Below, piece by piece: positions 45,352 to 54,330 of a DNA stretch of 64,000 nt. Position 1 is the first letter of the stretch. Each line of letters opens with the position of its first letter. The notes beneath the pieces are model-generated. The model was not told where the DNA came from, did no database searches, and was given only the letters and a program-made list of their open reading frames with translations. The stretch lies in the NCBI GenBank assembly GCA_029261655.1, contig JAJDAY010000008.1:1-64000 (forward strand), in the 5' to 3' direction. The translations under genes and the position numbers were made by a program. The DNA comes from Nitrospinaceae bacterium (lineage in GTDB: Bacteria; Nitrospinota; Nitrospinia; Nitrospinales; VA-1).

Positions 45352-46497
45352 TCAAACGGATAACTGGCAGACATTGTCAGGTGCAACCGTTTCATCGACA
45401 GAGAGGGGCTTTTTTCCGTTTTTCGAGGAATTTTCCTGAGGTTGAGGATAACGGTATATTTTTCCTTCGTAGTTTTTTATGACCACTTCTTTGTCATTGT
45501 GCTCGAGAACCATATCGGGGAGCAGTCTCACCTTGCCGCCGCCGCCGGGAGCGTCGATCACAAAATAGGGAACGCCCATACCGGAAATGTGGCCCTGCAG
45601 ATCCTGCATTATCTTAAGACTTTTCTCCACCGTGGTGCGGAAATGATCGGTCCCAAGAGTCATGTCGGCCTGGTAAATATAATAGGGTTTGACGCGCATT
45701 TTTAAAAGCTTGACCATGAGCTCCCGCATGACCTCGGAGTCATCGTTAACGCCTTTTAACAAAACGGTTTGACTGCCAAGAGGGATGCCCGTGTCCGCCA
45801 GCATATTACAGGCCTTCTCCACTTCCGGCGTGATCTCATCGGGATGATTGAAGTGAATATTGAAATACAGCGGATGATATTTTTTAAGGATGGCACATAA
45901 ATCTTCTGTTATCCGCTGAGGCAACGTTCCCGGAACCCGGGTGCCGATGCGGATGATTTCCAGATGTGGTATCGAGCGAAGTTCGCTCAATATGCGATCC
46001 AGTTCTTTGTCAGGAACCAGAAGCGGATCGCCGCCGGACAGAATCACATCCCGAATTTCGGTGTGCTGGCGTATATAATCAATCCCCTGGCGCAGGGTTT
46101 CCCGCGTGACAATCCCCGGAAACCCGATTTTCCGTTTACGTGTGCAAAACCTGCAAATGATCGGGCAATGATTGTTGACCATCAGCAAAACCCGGTCCGG
46201 GTAACGATGCACCAGTTCAGGAACCGGCATATCCCCTTCTTCATTCAAGGGGTCTGATTCCAGCAATTCTTCTTCGCTCAGAAAATCATCCAGTTCTTCC
46301 AAAGTGGGCACCACCTGCCGCCACATGGGATCGTTTTCTTCTTTGACTTGATCGAGGAAATACGAATTGATCCGAATGGGAAAAACTTTGGAAACTTTCT
46401 TGAGTTTTTCCTTATATTCATCTGAAGTGTCCGAAAGGAAGGGCAAATCTTCAACTTTCACGACACTGTTGCTCAATAGTTTTTGCCACGATTCCAT
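45352..46497 (-). CDS. kamA: Lysine 2,3-aminomutase (KamA family)
   Basis: Radical SAM/PLP enzyme of 381 residues. C111-x3-C115-x2-C118 binds the [4Fe-4S]-SAM; P-G-G-G-G-K322 carries the PLP lysine. D278 and D315 match, in position and spacing (37), the two Asp residues that bind the lysine side-chain amine in clostridial lysine 2,3-aminomutase. Glutamate mutases change these, so L-lysine to beta-lysine is the predicted reaction. R-Y-P-D-R-V-L upstream is family-typical. No ablB acetyltransferase or epmA neighbour is seen; instead it is third in an operon after an ATP-grasp-like gene and a glutaredoxin gene. Confidence 0.88.
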   Translation of the reverse strand: MESWQKLLSNSVVKVEDLPFLSDTSDEYKEKLKKVSKVFPIRINSYFLDQVKEENDPMWRQVVPTLEELDDFLSEEELLESDPLNEEGDMPVPELVHRYPDRVLLMVNNHCPIICRFCTRKRKIGFPGIVTRETLRQGIDYIRQHTEIRDVILSGGDPLLVPDKELDRILSELRSIPHLEIIRIGTRVPGTLPQRITEDLCAILKKYHPLYFNIHFNHPDEITPEVEKACNMLADTGIPLGSQTVLLKGVNDDSEVMRELMVKLLKMRVKPYYIYQADMTLGTDHFRTTVEKSLKIMQDLQGHISGMGVPYFVIDAPGGGGKVRLLPDMVLEHNDKEVVIKNYEGKIYRYPQPQENSSKNGKKPLSVDETVAPDNVCQLSV

Positions 46498-46513
46498 GTT
46501 GACCCTTATCTGG

Positions 46514-46753
46514 TTAAGAATTGACGGGGTAGGACAGCTTCAAATAATCGATGATTTCATATTCGTCATCAAGAACTTTTTCGCCATCGACGAGAACTGG
46601 CACCGTGTACTGGCCGGACACCTCATAAACTTCCTTCCGTTGAAACTGCTGCCAGGGCACATCTATCTTGTCGTACTCTATCTTGAGTTCCTCAAGAACC
46701 GTGCGGACCATGGCACAATAGCCACATCCATCAATGTTATATAGCTTGATCAT
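46514..46753 (-). CDS. Glutaredoxin-like protein
   Basis: Small thioredoxin-fold protein of 79 residues with active site C-G-Y-C, the cis-proline segment Y-T-V-P-V-L-V-D-G and a final helix D-D-E-Y-E-I-I-D-Y-L. It likely reduces disulfides or mixed glutathione disulfides in the cytosol. A strong ribosome site (AGGAAGGTGG) precedes the ATG. It lies 16 bases upstream of kamA and 39 bases downstream of the ATP-grasp-like gene, so it may serve one of these enzymes. Confidence 0.86.
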   Translation of the reverse strand: MIKLYNIDGCGYCAMVRTVLEELKIEYDKIDVPWQQFQRKEVYEVSGQYTVPVLVDGEKVLDDEYEIIDYLKLSYPVNS

Positions 46754-46792
46754 TATTCCACCTTCCTGCCTTAAAAGAACACGTTCCTTCAG

Positions 46793-48202
46793 TCAACCGC
46801 GAGTCGCACAGGGAACCATGATGGCATCCGCCATGCCGTGAATCTTTTTTTTATCATGCGGACACAAGGTCGCGAGAATTCCGCCCAACCGGGGCGTTCC
46901 CTTCACCACAAAATAATAAGGGGTCAGACGCACCCGGCTTTTCATTTCGACCGTTGTTCCGGTCTCGGGCCGGTAGTAGGAACCAATCACCGTTTTACCC
47001 TTGTGAAACTCCTGCAAAATTGAGGGCTGATGCGGAAATTGGGCCAGACTGTTTTCCAGAGTTTCCTGCCATTCAGCGCTGGAAACATCGTGCCCGATGA
47101 CCACTCCGCGACTTCCCCACGATAAAGGCGAAAAGCCCGACGGTTTGATGGCATATTCCCTTTGCTTTTGACTCAAAGGAAACAGTTCCCGCCAATCACT
47201 GACCGGGGTCTGATCGGCTATCAATCCGGGAATCACTCCATAGGGAGGTATTTCCCGATTATCGAGGACCCAGGTTTTTGGAATTAGATGAGATAGGACG
47301 GCAAAAGTTTCAAGCCCTAAAGCTTTTTCCCAGAATGAAGCCAGCGCTGGATGATGAAACAGGGCAAAACTGAGCTTTTCTTCCAGAAATGGTTTAAAAG
47401 GCGGCGTGGTTTGCACCTGGCCTTTTTTATTACTGTACAAAAACAATTCGGATTTAGGAATATTTTTCAGATCAAATAATTCATAAAAGCGGTAAACCAC
47501 ATCCAGCCGGACCTCAGAGTCGCCATCTAAAACAAACAATCCGTTTTCCCTGAAAATCACATCTCTGGGATGCACCGTATAAACAGAAACCCCTTTTTGC
47601 CTCAAAAGGTCGGCCAGATAAACCATTTCACTTAAGTAGTCCTTCGCCTCATCGGAAACGATGATTCCTAAAACACTTTCGGGTTTGCCCGCCACCGCTT
47701 GGGTCATTTGGTGAAACAACTCCGGGATCCCGCCATTTTCATGACCGACGATTTTATTTCCTTCCTTCTGGTACAGCGACATCAAACGGGCCGTCAGACC
47801 AAAACCCCCCGGAACCGAATCGAGTTCGGTCACCGAGAACCCCTCCTCGGTAACAATCAGGTCGGGTCTGATGATCCCCGGAAGAGCGTTCTTGAATCGC
47901 TTCATCCTGCCATAATCGATGAGTTCCTGAGGCTTGCCGGCATCCAGGTATTGAGCGACCCAGCCGGGAAGTTTTCCCTTGGAACTGTCCAGATAACATT
48001 GATTGAGAGCGCTATAAAACTTGAGCAGATGCTGACCCAGCCGGTCGATGAATTCCACTTCCTGGGCGGACAAAAAATACGGTTCTGTGGATATCCGCCA
48101 GGTATTTTCCTCGGAGTCACCATCGGTGTCCGCCGAATACAACCCGGCCCCGCTAAGAGAAGTCGCAATTTCAGAGTAAATACCTTCTTCGGTGGCAGTC
48201 AT
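46793..48202 (-). CDS. Circularly permuted ATP-grasp-like protein
   Basis: Protein of 469 residues, no membrane segment. It contains R-P-D-L-I-V-T-E-E-G-F-S-V-T-E-L-D-S-V-P-G near residue 115-135, like the metal/ATP part of circularly permuted ATP-grasp ligases. Further on are A-I-K-P-S-G and W-G-S-R-G-V-V-I-G (Lys and Gly-rich loop), then I-L-Q-E-F. Such proteins join an acyl-phosphate to an amine or thiol. No closer family was recognised. First gene of the operon with glutaredoxin and kamA, so a ligase acting on beta-lysine or a thiol compound is possible, but this is inference. Confidence 0.6.
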   Translation of the reverse strand: MTATEEGIYSEIATSLSGAGLYSADTDGDSEENTWRISTEPYFLSAQEVEFIDRLGQHLLKFYSALNQCYLDSSKGKLPGWVAQYLDAGKPQELIDYGRMKRFKNALPGIIRPDLIVTEEGFSVTELDSVPGGFGLTARLMSLYQKEGNKIVGHENGGIPELFHQMTQAVAGKPESVLGIIVSDEAKDYLSEMVYLADLLRQKGVSVYTVHPRDVIFRENGLFVLDGDSEVRLDVVYRFYELFDLKNIPKSELFLYSNKKGQVQTTPPFKPFLEEKLSFALFHHPALASFWEKALGLETFAVLSHLIPKTWVLDNREIPPYGVIPGLIADQTPVSDWRELFPLSQKQREYAIKPSGFSPLSWGSRGVVIGHDVSSAEWQETLENSLAQFPHQPSILQEFHKGKTVIGSYYRPETGTTVEMKSRVRLTPYYFVVKGTPRLGGILATLCPHDKKKIHGMADAIMVPCATRG

Positions 48203-48405
48203 AAGGCTAAAAAGCGGAATAATCGTGGAAAAATGCGAAATAAAGTCGAAATAAAGTCAAAGAAACCTGAAAAATCAAAGGATGTATAATATAAGATGCA
48301 TTTGACGCGATAAAGTTTTATCGTGGCCTGCGTATCGCCGGACCCAATATTAACATGCAGTCAACGCAGGGGCTGGATCAAATTTTTACGTATTTCAGGC
48401 CTATC

Positions 48406-49098
48406 ATGGAAAGCGAAAATAACCCTTCCAGACAATTAGAACTCATCCCCTTATTCCCTCTTCCGCAGACTGTATTTTATCCAAATACTCTGTTGCCCCT
48501 GCATATTTTTGAGCCCCGATACCGGCAGATGGTGGCCGACGCTCTGGAAGGCGAACGGACCATAGGCATGGTTCTCCTGCTGCCTGGGTGGGAAGACAGT
48601 TATTTTGCCGCGCCAAAAATTGCGCCGGTGGGTTGCGTGGGAGAAATTGAAAAACACGTGCGCCTGGAAGATGGGAAATACAATATCCTCCTCAAGGGCC
48701 TCAGCCGGTTCCGGATTGTCGAAGAAAAAGCAGGCAAACCCTATCGCCGGGCAAACATCGAACGACTGTCAGAAGCCAACGACCAGAGCCTGACCGCAGG
48801 ACCCAATCCCCTGAAGGAGGAGTTGACCCAACTTTGCCTGCAATACATCCGCCAGTTGCCATCGGGAGAAAACTTCAAAAAAGAATTGAATCTGGACGCC
48901 TGCAAAACCTTGAGCCACCTGACCGACCAGATCGCCAATCAGTTGAACCTGACGGTGGAGCAAAAACAAAAATCACTCGAAGAACTAAATGTCCTGCAAA
49001 GAGTCGATGCCGTCCGCTCGATGCTGAAAATGAAAATGGACATCATCCACCTCTCAAAATTGCGCACTCATCCCGGCGCCAACCTGAATTTGAATTGA
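48406..49098 (+). CDS. LON substrate-binding domain protein
   Basis: Protein of 230 residues consisting only of a Lon N-terminal (LON/PUA-like) domain plus helices: L-F-P-L-P-Q-T-V-F-Y-P-N-T-L-L-P-L-H-I-F-x-x-R-Y is the signature, then G-C-V-G-E-I and a C-terminal helical bundle. No AAA or protease domain follows, so it is not Lon itself; function of these stand-alone proteins is not established. The start could be ATG 48406 or ATG 48355 in the same frame; I prefer the one nearer the domain. Divergent from the ATP-grasp-like gene over about 200 bases. Confidence 0.84.
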   Translation: MESENNPSRQLELIPLFPLPQTVFYPNTLLPLHIFEPRYRQMVADALEGERTIGMVLLLPGWEDSYFAAPKIAPVGCVGEIEKHVRLEDGKYNILLKGLSRFRIVEEKAGKPYRRANIERLSEANDQSLTAGPNPLKEELTQLCLQYIRQLPSGENFKKELNLDACKTLSHLTDQIANQLNLTVEQKQKSLEELNVLQRVDAVRSMLKMKMDIIHLSKLRTHPGANLNLN

Positions 49099-49120
49099 CC
49101 CTCCGTTTGCTGAAAGCCCA

Positions 49121-49987
49121 TCAAAGCTGGCTCATCCAACGATGACGGCTAATTTTCCACGCCTGGATTGTCAGCAGATAAGCGTTTCCGACAATCAGCA
49201 CGGCGTACAACCCAAGCTCCAATTGATCCAGAAGAGAGAAAATCACTATCACCATATTATTGGTGCAGAGGCATAACGGGCTGACCCAGGCTAAAAACAA
49301 CTTGTCCTGATACCATAGCTTGTGCGCATCGGGCCCATTTTTCACACCTGCCAGTTCGCGGCACTTCGCATCGAACATTTCGATCGACCGGTCCTGCCAT
49401 CCATAAAGCCACCCATGCACGCGCTGCAGAAATAACGCCTCATCGGGCGAGTCCCCGCGATCCTCTCTGGTTATATCCTCACGGACCCGGTTCATCTTAT
49501 AAGTCCCGACCATCGAGGTGTAGTTGACCAGGTAAAACACAAAATAGGTGCAATGAATCAGACCGCTCAGCAGGGCGAAAAACCCGAGCGCCCAAACAGT
49601 CGGGCCCTGCGTTTCCTCAGCCAGCCTATAAGTGACTGCCCCATAGACGGCCACCGTCACCACGAAGTCGGTGAAGGAATCGAGGAACCGCCCGACACGG
49701 GAAACTTCTCCGCGCACACGGGCCAGATTGCCGTCTACGTTGTCCAGAAAAATTTTTCCGTAAAAACAAAGCGCCGCCCAAACCAAAGCATTGGCAGAAC
49801 CGGACAAATAAAACCCCGCCGCCAGAAGGCCCATCACCAAAGACAAGAAAGTGATTTGGTTCGCTGAGACGGGGAAAGAATATAAAACGCGAATCGCCCA
49901 GCGGTTGAAGAAATACCAGATCGTATTGAAATCAAAAAACCGGTCGCCGGGCGGCAACTTGTGCATTTTTTCAATATTGAAAGACAT
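49121..49987 (-). CDS. CDP-alcohol phosphatidyltransferase family protein
   Basis: Membrane enzyme of 288 residues with about six hydrophobic segments. The complete family motif D-x2-D-G-x2-A-R-x8-G-x3-D-x3-D is present, starting at L-D-N-V-D-G-N-L-A-R and ending F-L-D-S-F-T-D. Its Asp residues bind two metals and the CDP-linked donor. It makes a phosphodiester lipid head group or related polar lipid; alcohol substrate unknown. A charged insert between later segments (R-E-D-I-T-R-E-D-R-G-D) is long for the family. Convergent with the LON-domain gene. Confidence 0.87.
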   Translation of the reverse strand: MSFNIEKMHKLPPGDRFFDFNTIWYFFNRWAIRVLYSFPVSANQITFLSLVMGLLAAGFYLSGSANALVWAALCFYGKIFLDNVDGNLARVRGEVSRVGRFLDSFTDFVVTVAVYGAVTYRLAEETQGPTVWALGFFALLSGLIHCTYFVFYLVNYTSMVGTYKMNRVREDITREDRGDSPDEALFLQRVHGWLYGWQDRSIEMFDAKCRELAGVKNGPDAHKLWYQDKLFLAWVSPLCLCTNNMVIVIFSLLDQLELGLYAVLIVGNAYLLTIQAWKISRHRWMSQL

Positions 49988-50092
49988 AGGTTCTCAATCT
50001 GCCAGCCAAGATAACGCCGGACCCAATATTCGTCCTAAAACAGAAATGGGTCGGCAATAACCCCCTAGCACGTCAACACCCCCTGTAAGGGG

Positions 50093-51808
50093 TCAGCAGA
50101 GGCCGCAAATCTTGCAGGTGGCGGTGTCGCAAATGGGCGTGTGTTTCTGCCTGAGGCCTCTTTGGTAATCCTGCCACAGAAAATGGTTTTTATAGCCGTG
50201 ATCGACAATGTCCCAGGGCAAAAAATCGTCGCGCCCAAACTGGCGATAGACTACCTGATCGACCTCATCACGATATTCGTTTAGAGCCGCCTTTGAATCG
50301 TGATGGTTCGCAAGATAGGTTTTGAAAAAATCCAGCAGACGCCGGTCTCCGCGCGAAAGGTAAGTTTGCAGATACGCCTCGTTGGGCGAACCAAAGCTCA
50401 TCTTGACATGAGGAATTTTCCCCAGCGCCTTGCGCACTTTCATGAATTTTTTCTTCAGGCTTTTCACCCGTTCCATGGGATGCCACTGAAACGGCGTGCC
50501 TGGCTTGGGAATCAGCGGACTGAGACCGATGGTCACATTGCCGATATGACCGCGCTTTCGGCAGGCTTCCACATAGACGTCCATGACGTTCTCAACCAGG
50601 GTGATGAACTGGTCGATATCTTCATTCTCTTCTCCCGGCAGGCCGATGATGGAATAAATTTTCAAATGCAGGATGCCTTTTTCTGTTAGAAACCTGCATT
50701 TTTCAATGATGAATTTGTCGGTGGCGGCTTTGTTGACCACATCGCGCATCCTCTCAGACGGCGCGTCAACCGCGATCGTCAAGGTTTTTTGCCCGCTTTG
50801 CAGAATCAGGTCCACCAGTTCATCCGTGAGGGTCTCCATTCTCAAGGAAGAAAACGAAAGCTTTTTGCCCTCTTTCGTGATTCGTTTCGCCAAACCGATC
50901 AAATCGGGGTGATCTGTCACCGAAGGCCCGACAAGGCCAATGGTAGAGGCCGAATGCTCCGCTTTAGCCAGCGAGTTCTCCAGCGACTGGTAGGTCTTCT
51001 TCAGGTCCGGCAACCGGGGCGGACGATAAATAAAACCCGCCGTACAGAATCGGCAGGCCCAGATGCACCCACGGGTCACTTCCATCAGGGCCATGTCCTT
51101 GAATGTAGACGCTTCATTGTGAATTTCCGAGTGCGTGCAAAGTTCCTCCGACTTTTCGGTCCAGTGCCGCGTGATACGCAAAGGCAATTCCGGCTCCACC
51201 TGAAACCCCGCAAATGCATCGTCTGTAATCCGGGAATGGTAAAATCGTGGCACATAAATTCCGGGCAGTTTGCCCGCCGTTTTCAGGAGGTCGCGCGAAT
51301 CGCTCCACGGGTTCTTAAGGAAAAGATCGAAAAAGTTTCCAACAAGACCTTCGCCCTCGCCGATAAAAAAAACATCGACCATGTCCGCCAGAGGCTCCGG
51401 GTTAATGAATATCGCCGATCCCCCGGCCAGGATCAGAGGATGATCTTCGCCTCGATGTTCGCTTTCCAGCGGGAGGTCAAAATACTCCATCAAGGCCGCC
51501 ACATGCAGATAATCCGGCTCGAAGGAGATGGAAAATGCGATCATGTCGAAGTCTTGCGGGCGCAATCCCATCTCATGCGACAGCAGTTGTTTGGGCTGAA
51601 GACTTCCAGTTCCCGGCTTCCAATTCAGGGGCAGACTGAAGCGGTCGCATTCCACTCCTTCGATCTGGTTCAACAGAGCATGCACTCTCTGAAACCCCAG
51701 GTTGTCCAAAGCGACATCGGCGGTGTTCGGATACACTAAAAGCACCTTCAGCGGTCGCAGAATCGGTTTACTTTCTAGAGGATGGGAAATGCTTTTGACG
51801 GCGATCAT
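50093..51808 (-). CDS. B12-binding radical SAM protein (TIGR03960-like)
   Basis: Protein of 571 residues. The N-terminal part (about 20-170) resembles a cobalamin-binding fold (V-L-L-V-Y-P-N-T, later G-G-S-A-I-F-I-N-P-E-P-L). The radical SAM core has C-x3-C-x2-C in G-C-I-W-A-C-R-F-C. The end carries four closely spaced Cys (C-D-T-A-T-C-K-I-C-G-L-C) that may bind another cluster. It resembles the uncharacterised family often fused or linked to DUF2344 proteins and tRNA/rRNA maturation genes. Reaction unknown. No partner gene in the neighbourhood. Confidence 0.8.
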   Translation of the reverse strand: MIAVKSISHPLESKPILRPLKVLLVYPNTADVALDNLGFQRVHALLNQIEGVECDRFSLPLNWKPGTGSLQPKQLLSHEMGLRPQDFDMIAFSISFEPDYLHVAALMEYFDLPLESEHRGEDHPLILAGGSAIFINPEPLADMVDVFFIGEGEGLVGNFFDLFLKNPWSDSRDLLKTAGKLPGIYVPRFYHSRITDDAFAGFQVEPELPLRITRHWTEKSEELCTHSEIHNEASTFKDMALMEVTRGCIWACRFCTAGFIYRPPRLPDLKKTYQSLENSLAKAEHSASTIGLVGPSVTDHPDLIGLAKRITKEGKKLSFSSLRMETLTDELVDLILQSGQKTLTIAVDAPSERMRDVVNKAATDKFIIEKCRFLTEKGILHLKIYSIIGLPGEENEDIDQFITLVENVMDVYVEACRKRGHIGNVTIGLSPLIPKPGTPFQWHPMERVKSLKKKFMKVRKALGKIPHVKMSFGSPNEAYLQTYLSRGDRRLLDFFKTYLANHHDSKAALNEYRDEVDQVVYRQFGRDDFLPWDIVDHGYKNHFLWQDYQRGLRQKHTPICDTATCKICGLC

Positions 51809-51944
51809 TCTTTCTGAACTTTAAAAAGCCCCCGCTAAAAACAAAACGTCAACGGAGGGACAGTAAAAATAGTTTCTTTAGATTAGAATCGTGCAGGATA
51901 ATGATACCTCAGATTATTAAATAGAGCCATGATCCCTTAAAATA

Positions 51945-53045
51945 ATGAACAAAATGGACACCCCAGACGCTTCCCAACGAATGCAGGCCTATCTGCAAAA
52001 AATCGCCACCGGGCCAAAAATGAGCAAAGACCTGACCGAAGATGAGGCCAGGGACGCTCTCACGTCGATTTTGGACGGTTCTGTCTCCCCGGTACGGGCG
52101 GGGATTTTCCTCATCGCCGCCCGCATGAAGCTGGAGACAGTCGCGGAAAATATAGGCTATTGGAAAGCTCTCGATCAAACGACGATCAAGCGCAAAGTTC
52201 CTTTCGAAAAAATTCTGCAAATCGCCGACCCGTTCGACGGGTTCAACCGGGTCCCGTATTTCGGCTTTTTCACCTTGCCCGTTCTGGCAATGATGGGCCT
52301 GCCGGCTTATGGACATTCGACGCGATCGTTGCCCCCAAAATTCGGCATCACTTTTGAGGACCTGCTTGTCAAGCATTATGGCGTATCGCCAAACGACCCC
52401 CTAGAAAAACGGCTGGCGCTTCTCAAAAAATATGAGTTTGGTTATCTCTCGACCCAACACACAAATCCGTCGCTGGAAGCTTTAAGAGATCTGCGAGTAG
52501 AGATCGTGAAACGCCCCATGCTGGCAACGCTTGAAAAAATGCTGCACCCGGTCATTGCCAGTTCGGGTGGAAATTTTCTGGCTACAGGGTATTTTCACCG
52601 AGGCTATGAAGTTTCCATGCTGGCGGTCGCCCGGTTGAGCGGTTTCGATAAAACCATCATCGGCAATGGCTCGGAAGGAACCACGTTTTTTGGCGTCCAC
52701 AAAGATGCCAGGGTGTTCATTGACACAGGCGAGAAAGAGGCGGTCGAAATGAAATTGGTTGCACAAAATATGTTTAAAAAAAAATCTCACCAGCAAATCC
52801 AGGAAGCTTACCGTGATTTAAAATCGGAAACTTCTTCTCTGGAGTTTTTATCTGAGTGGGGAGGAAAAGCGTTCAAAGATAATCAGGGTCCGGCGGCGCC
52901 ACTGATCGCCTGTCACGCGGGAACACTGGCCCACCTCCTGGGGATGTTCAGGACTCCGCAGGAAGGCTTCGATTGCGCCGAAAATATTTTAAAGGCAGGA
53001 AAATGCTACTCCCGGTTGATGAAATACCTTGAGGAGATCCGGTGA
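51945..53045 (+). CDS. TrpD2/YbiB-like glycosyl transferase family 3 protein
   Basis: Protein of 366 residues related to anthranilate phosphoribosyltransferase. S-K-D-L-T-E-D-E-A-R-D-A-L and V-R-A-G-I-F-L-I-A-A-R-M-K belong to the N-terminal helical domain; G-F-D-K-T-I-I-G-N-G-S-E-G-T comes from the catalytic fold. The PRPP-binding G-T-G-G-D of TrpD is replaced, as in YbiB/TrpD2 proteins, which bind nucleic acid instead of making tryptophan. No trp genes are nearby. Thus a DNA- or RNA-related role is more likely. Divergent from the radical SAM gene over 136 bases. Confidence 0.78.
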   Translation: MNKMDTPDASQRMQAYLQKIATGPKMSKDLTEDEARDALTSILDGSVSPVRAGIFLIAARMKLETVAENIGYWKALDQTTIKRKVPFEKILQIADPFDGFNRVPYFGFFTLPVLAMMGLPAYGHSTRSLPPKFGITFEDLLVKHYGVSPNDPLEKRLALLKKYEFGYLSTQHTNPSLEALRDLRVEIVKRPMLATLEKMLHPVIASSGGNFLATGYFHRGYEVSMLAVARLSGFDKTIIGNGSEGTTFFGVHKDARVFIDTGEKEAVEMKLVAQNMFKKKSHQQIQEAYRDLKSETSSLEFLSEWGGKAFKDNQGPAAPLIACHAGTLAHLLGMFRTPQEGFDCAENILKAGKCYSRLMKYLEEIR

Positions 53046-53079
53046 CCTTTCCATTCGGGGGCTGACGATTCATGAAGAC

Positions 53080-53114
53080 AAAAAAACAGGGTTCACGGAA
53101 AAACCGCAAACCCT
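53080..53114 (-). terminator. Intrinsic terminator of the tRNA operon
   Basis: Read on the minus strand, an 11-pair hairpin (outer AGGGTT/AACCCT, two G-T wobbles, inner CGG/CCG, TTTTT loop) spans 53114-53088. It is followed by a short T run of seven (53086-53080). It lies 20 bases past the tRNA-Asp gene. Confidence 0.85.
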
Positions 53115-53134
53115 TTTGTCCAAACAAAATAAAA

Positions 53135-53211
<77 letters not shown>

Positions 53212-53338
53212 GCAATCTTATTTTAATATGATAAAAATAGTTGATATTTTTTCCCGCATCGCTAGCGGTAAAAAATACCCGGGCCTGATTAAAAAAATAT
53301 TTACCGGCCTGAGCACACCTGCCACTTCCTAAAAGGAG

Positions 53339-53414
53339 TGGTGGGCGAAACAGGGCTCGAACCTGTGACCCCCGGCTTGTAAGGCCGGTGCTCTCCCAGC
53401 TGAGCTATTCGCCC
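53339..53414 (-). tRNA. tRNA-Val (TAC)
   Basis: Cloverleaf of 76 bases including an encoded CCA. Acceptor stem GGGCGAA/TTCGCCC with discriminator A, D loop AGCTGGGAGAGC, anticodon loop CTTACAA between CCGGC and GCCGG, T loop GGTTCGAGCCC. First gene of the unit, 127 bases before tRNA-Asp. Confidence 0.95.
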
Positions 53415-53466
53415 CTTTTATATTCATCCTTTGCCTGTCCTGATAAAATTCAAAACCGAATGCCGG

Positions 53467-53495
53467 AGTATAGTTTCGCGCTATTTCCCTGTCAA
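53467..53495 (-). promoter_or_regulatory. Sigma-70 promoter of the tRNA operon
   Basis: On the minus strand, TTGACA (53495-53490) and TATACT (53472-53467) with a 17-base spacer. Start of transcription would be near 53460, about 46 bases before tRNA-Val. Confidence 0.85.
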
Positions 53496-53564
53496 GAAAA
53501 TTCATTTGCCGGGCGGGTTTTATGCATTAAACCGCTTGGAATTTTTTAGGACGATTATAAATGA

Positions 53565-53593
53565 TTGACACTTAATTTTCATAGCTATATGAT
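53565..53593 (+). promoter_or_regulatory. Sigma-70 promoter before the PilZ gene
   Basis: TTGACA at 53565-53570, 17-base spacer, TATGAT at 53588-53593. Predicted start near 53600, about 32 bases before ATG 53632. It is back to back with the tRNA promoter. Confidence 0.8.
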
Positions 53594-53631
53594 GCGTTTT
53601 CAAGAAGGCTCTTGTCTCAATCCTGCATCAA

Positions 53632-54150
53632 ATGTCGGTTTTTTTTAAAGCTTTGACTCTCTCTTCCACGAGCGACAAAAAGAAAATGAGAAGACAAATT
53701 TTATCCTTCCTGGGCACCCTTCCAGTCAAGGAACTATTAAAATTTCGGAACGTTCTGGACAGAATCATCGAAGATAAACGACAGGAAGAGACACGACAAA
53801 ATAATGTCGGGAAAAGAAAAAGTCAGCGTGCCAGTGTGAAGATTTCCGCCACCGCGAATATTGAAAGGGAGATGGAGTTTTTTCATAAAACGCATAAAAT
53901 AACCATTCACAATGTGTCCACCAACGGTTTGTTGTTCAGCACGGAAGCTCCAGTTATTAATAACGATATTCTATCGGTTACATTTCGCTCCCCCAACAAT
54001 GGAGAACTGAAAAGTATCGACTGCCAGGCGGTTCGCGTCAAGGAAACCAACCAACACTCATACTGGGAATACAAGGTCGGCGCAAAGGCCGTAGACCAGA
54101 AAACCGTCCGCGCTTACAGGGAAATGCTTAAAAACCGGGGGAAGTTTTAA
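53632..54150 (+). CDS. PilZ domain protein
   Basis: Protein of 172 residues. A helical N-terminus (about 1-60) precedes a PilZ domain, the c-di-GMP receptor fold: R-K-S-Q-R supplies the RxxxR-type loop and H-N-V-S-T-N-G-L the D/N-x-S-x2-G motif. Both motifs needed for c-di-GMP binding are present, so it is likely a real effector. It has its own strong promoter and no membrane segment. Target unknown; pilus, flagellum or polysaccharide genes in the window are candidates. Confidence 0.82.
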   Translation: MSVFFKALTLSSTSDKKKMRRQILSFLGTLPVKELLKFRNVLDRIIEDKRQEETRQNNVGKRKSQRASVKISATANIEREMEFFHKTHKITIHNVSTNGLLFSTEAPVINNDILSVTFRSPNNGELKSIDCQAVRVKETNQHSYWEYKVGAKAVDQKTVRAYREMLKNRGKF

Positions 54151-54330
54151 GGATACGGCGATGAGTTCAGTATTCCCATGAACTCGTTCTCCCGGTGTCA
54201 TAACAGTAGACAACGGCAAGCACGAAAATGCTCATTTAAATAAAGTTCTCTCAAACTTTTTTGCCAATCAAGGCCCGGTCATCAATGATTCTCACCCGTC
54301 CGGATATCAGAGCGCTCTTCTAAATATTTC

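Noticed and set aside
50789..51739. A 316-codon plus-strand open frame opposite the radical SAM gene
   Set aside because: The minus-strand protein has a complete radical SAM motif; the plus-strand product has no recognisable domain.
51945..53045. Call as anthranilate phosphoribosyltransferase TrpD
   Set aside because: The PRPP-binding glycine motif is altered and no tryptophan genes are near; a TrpD2/YbiB-type protein fits better.
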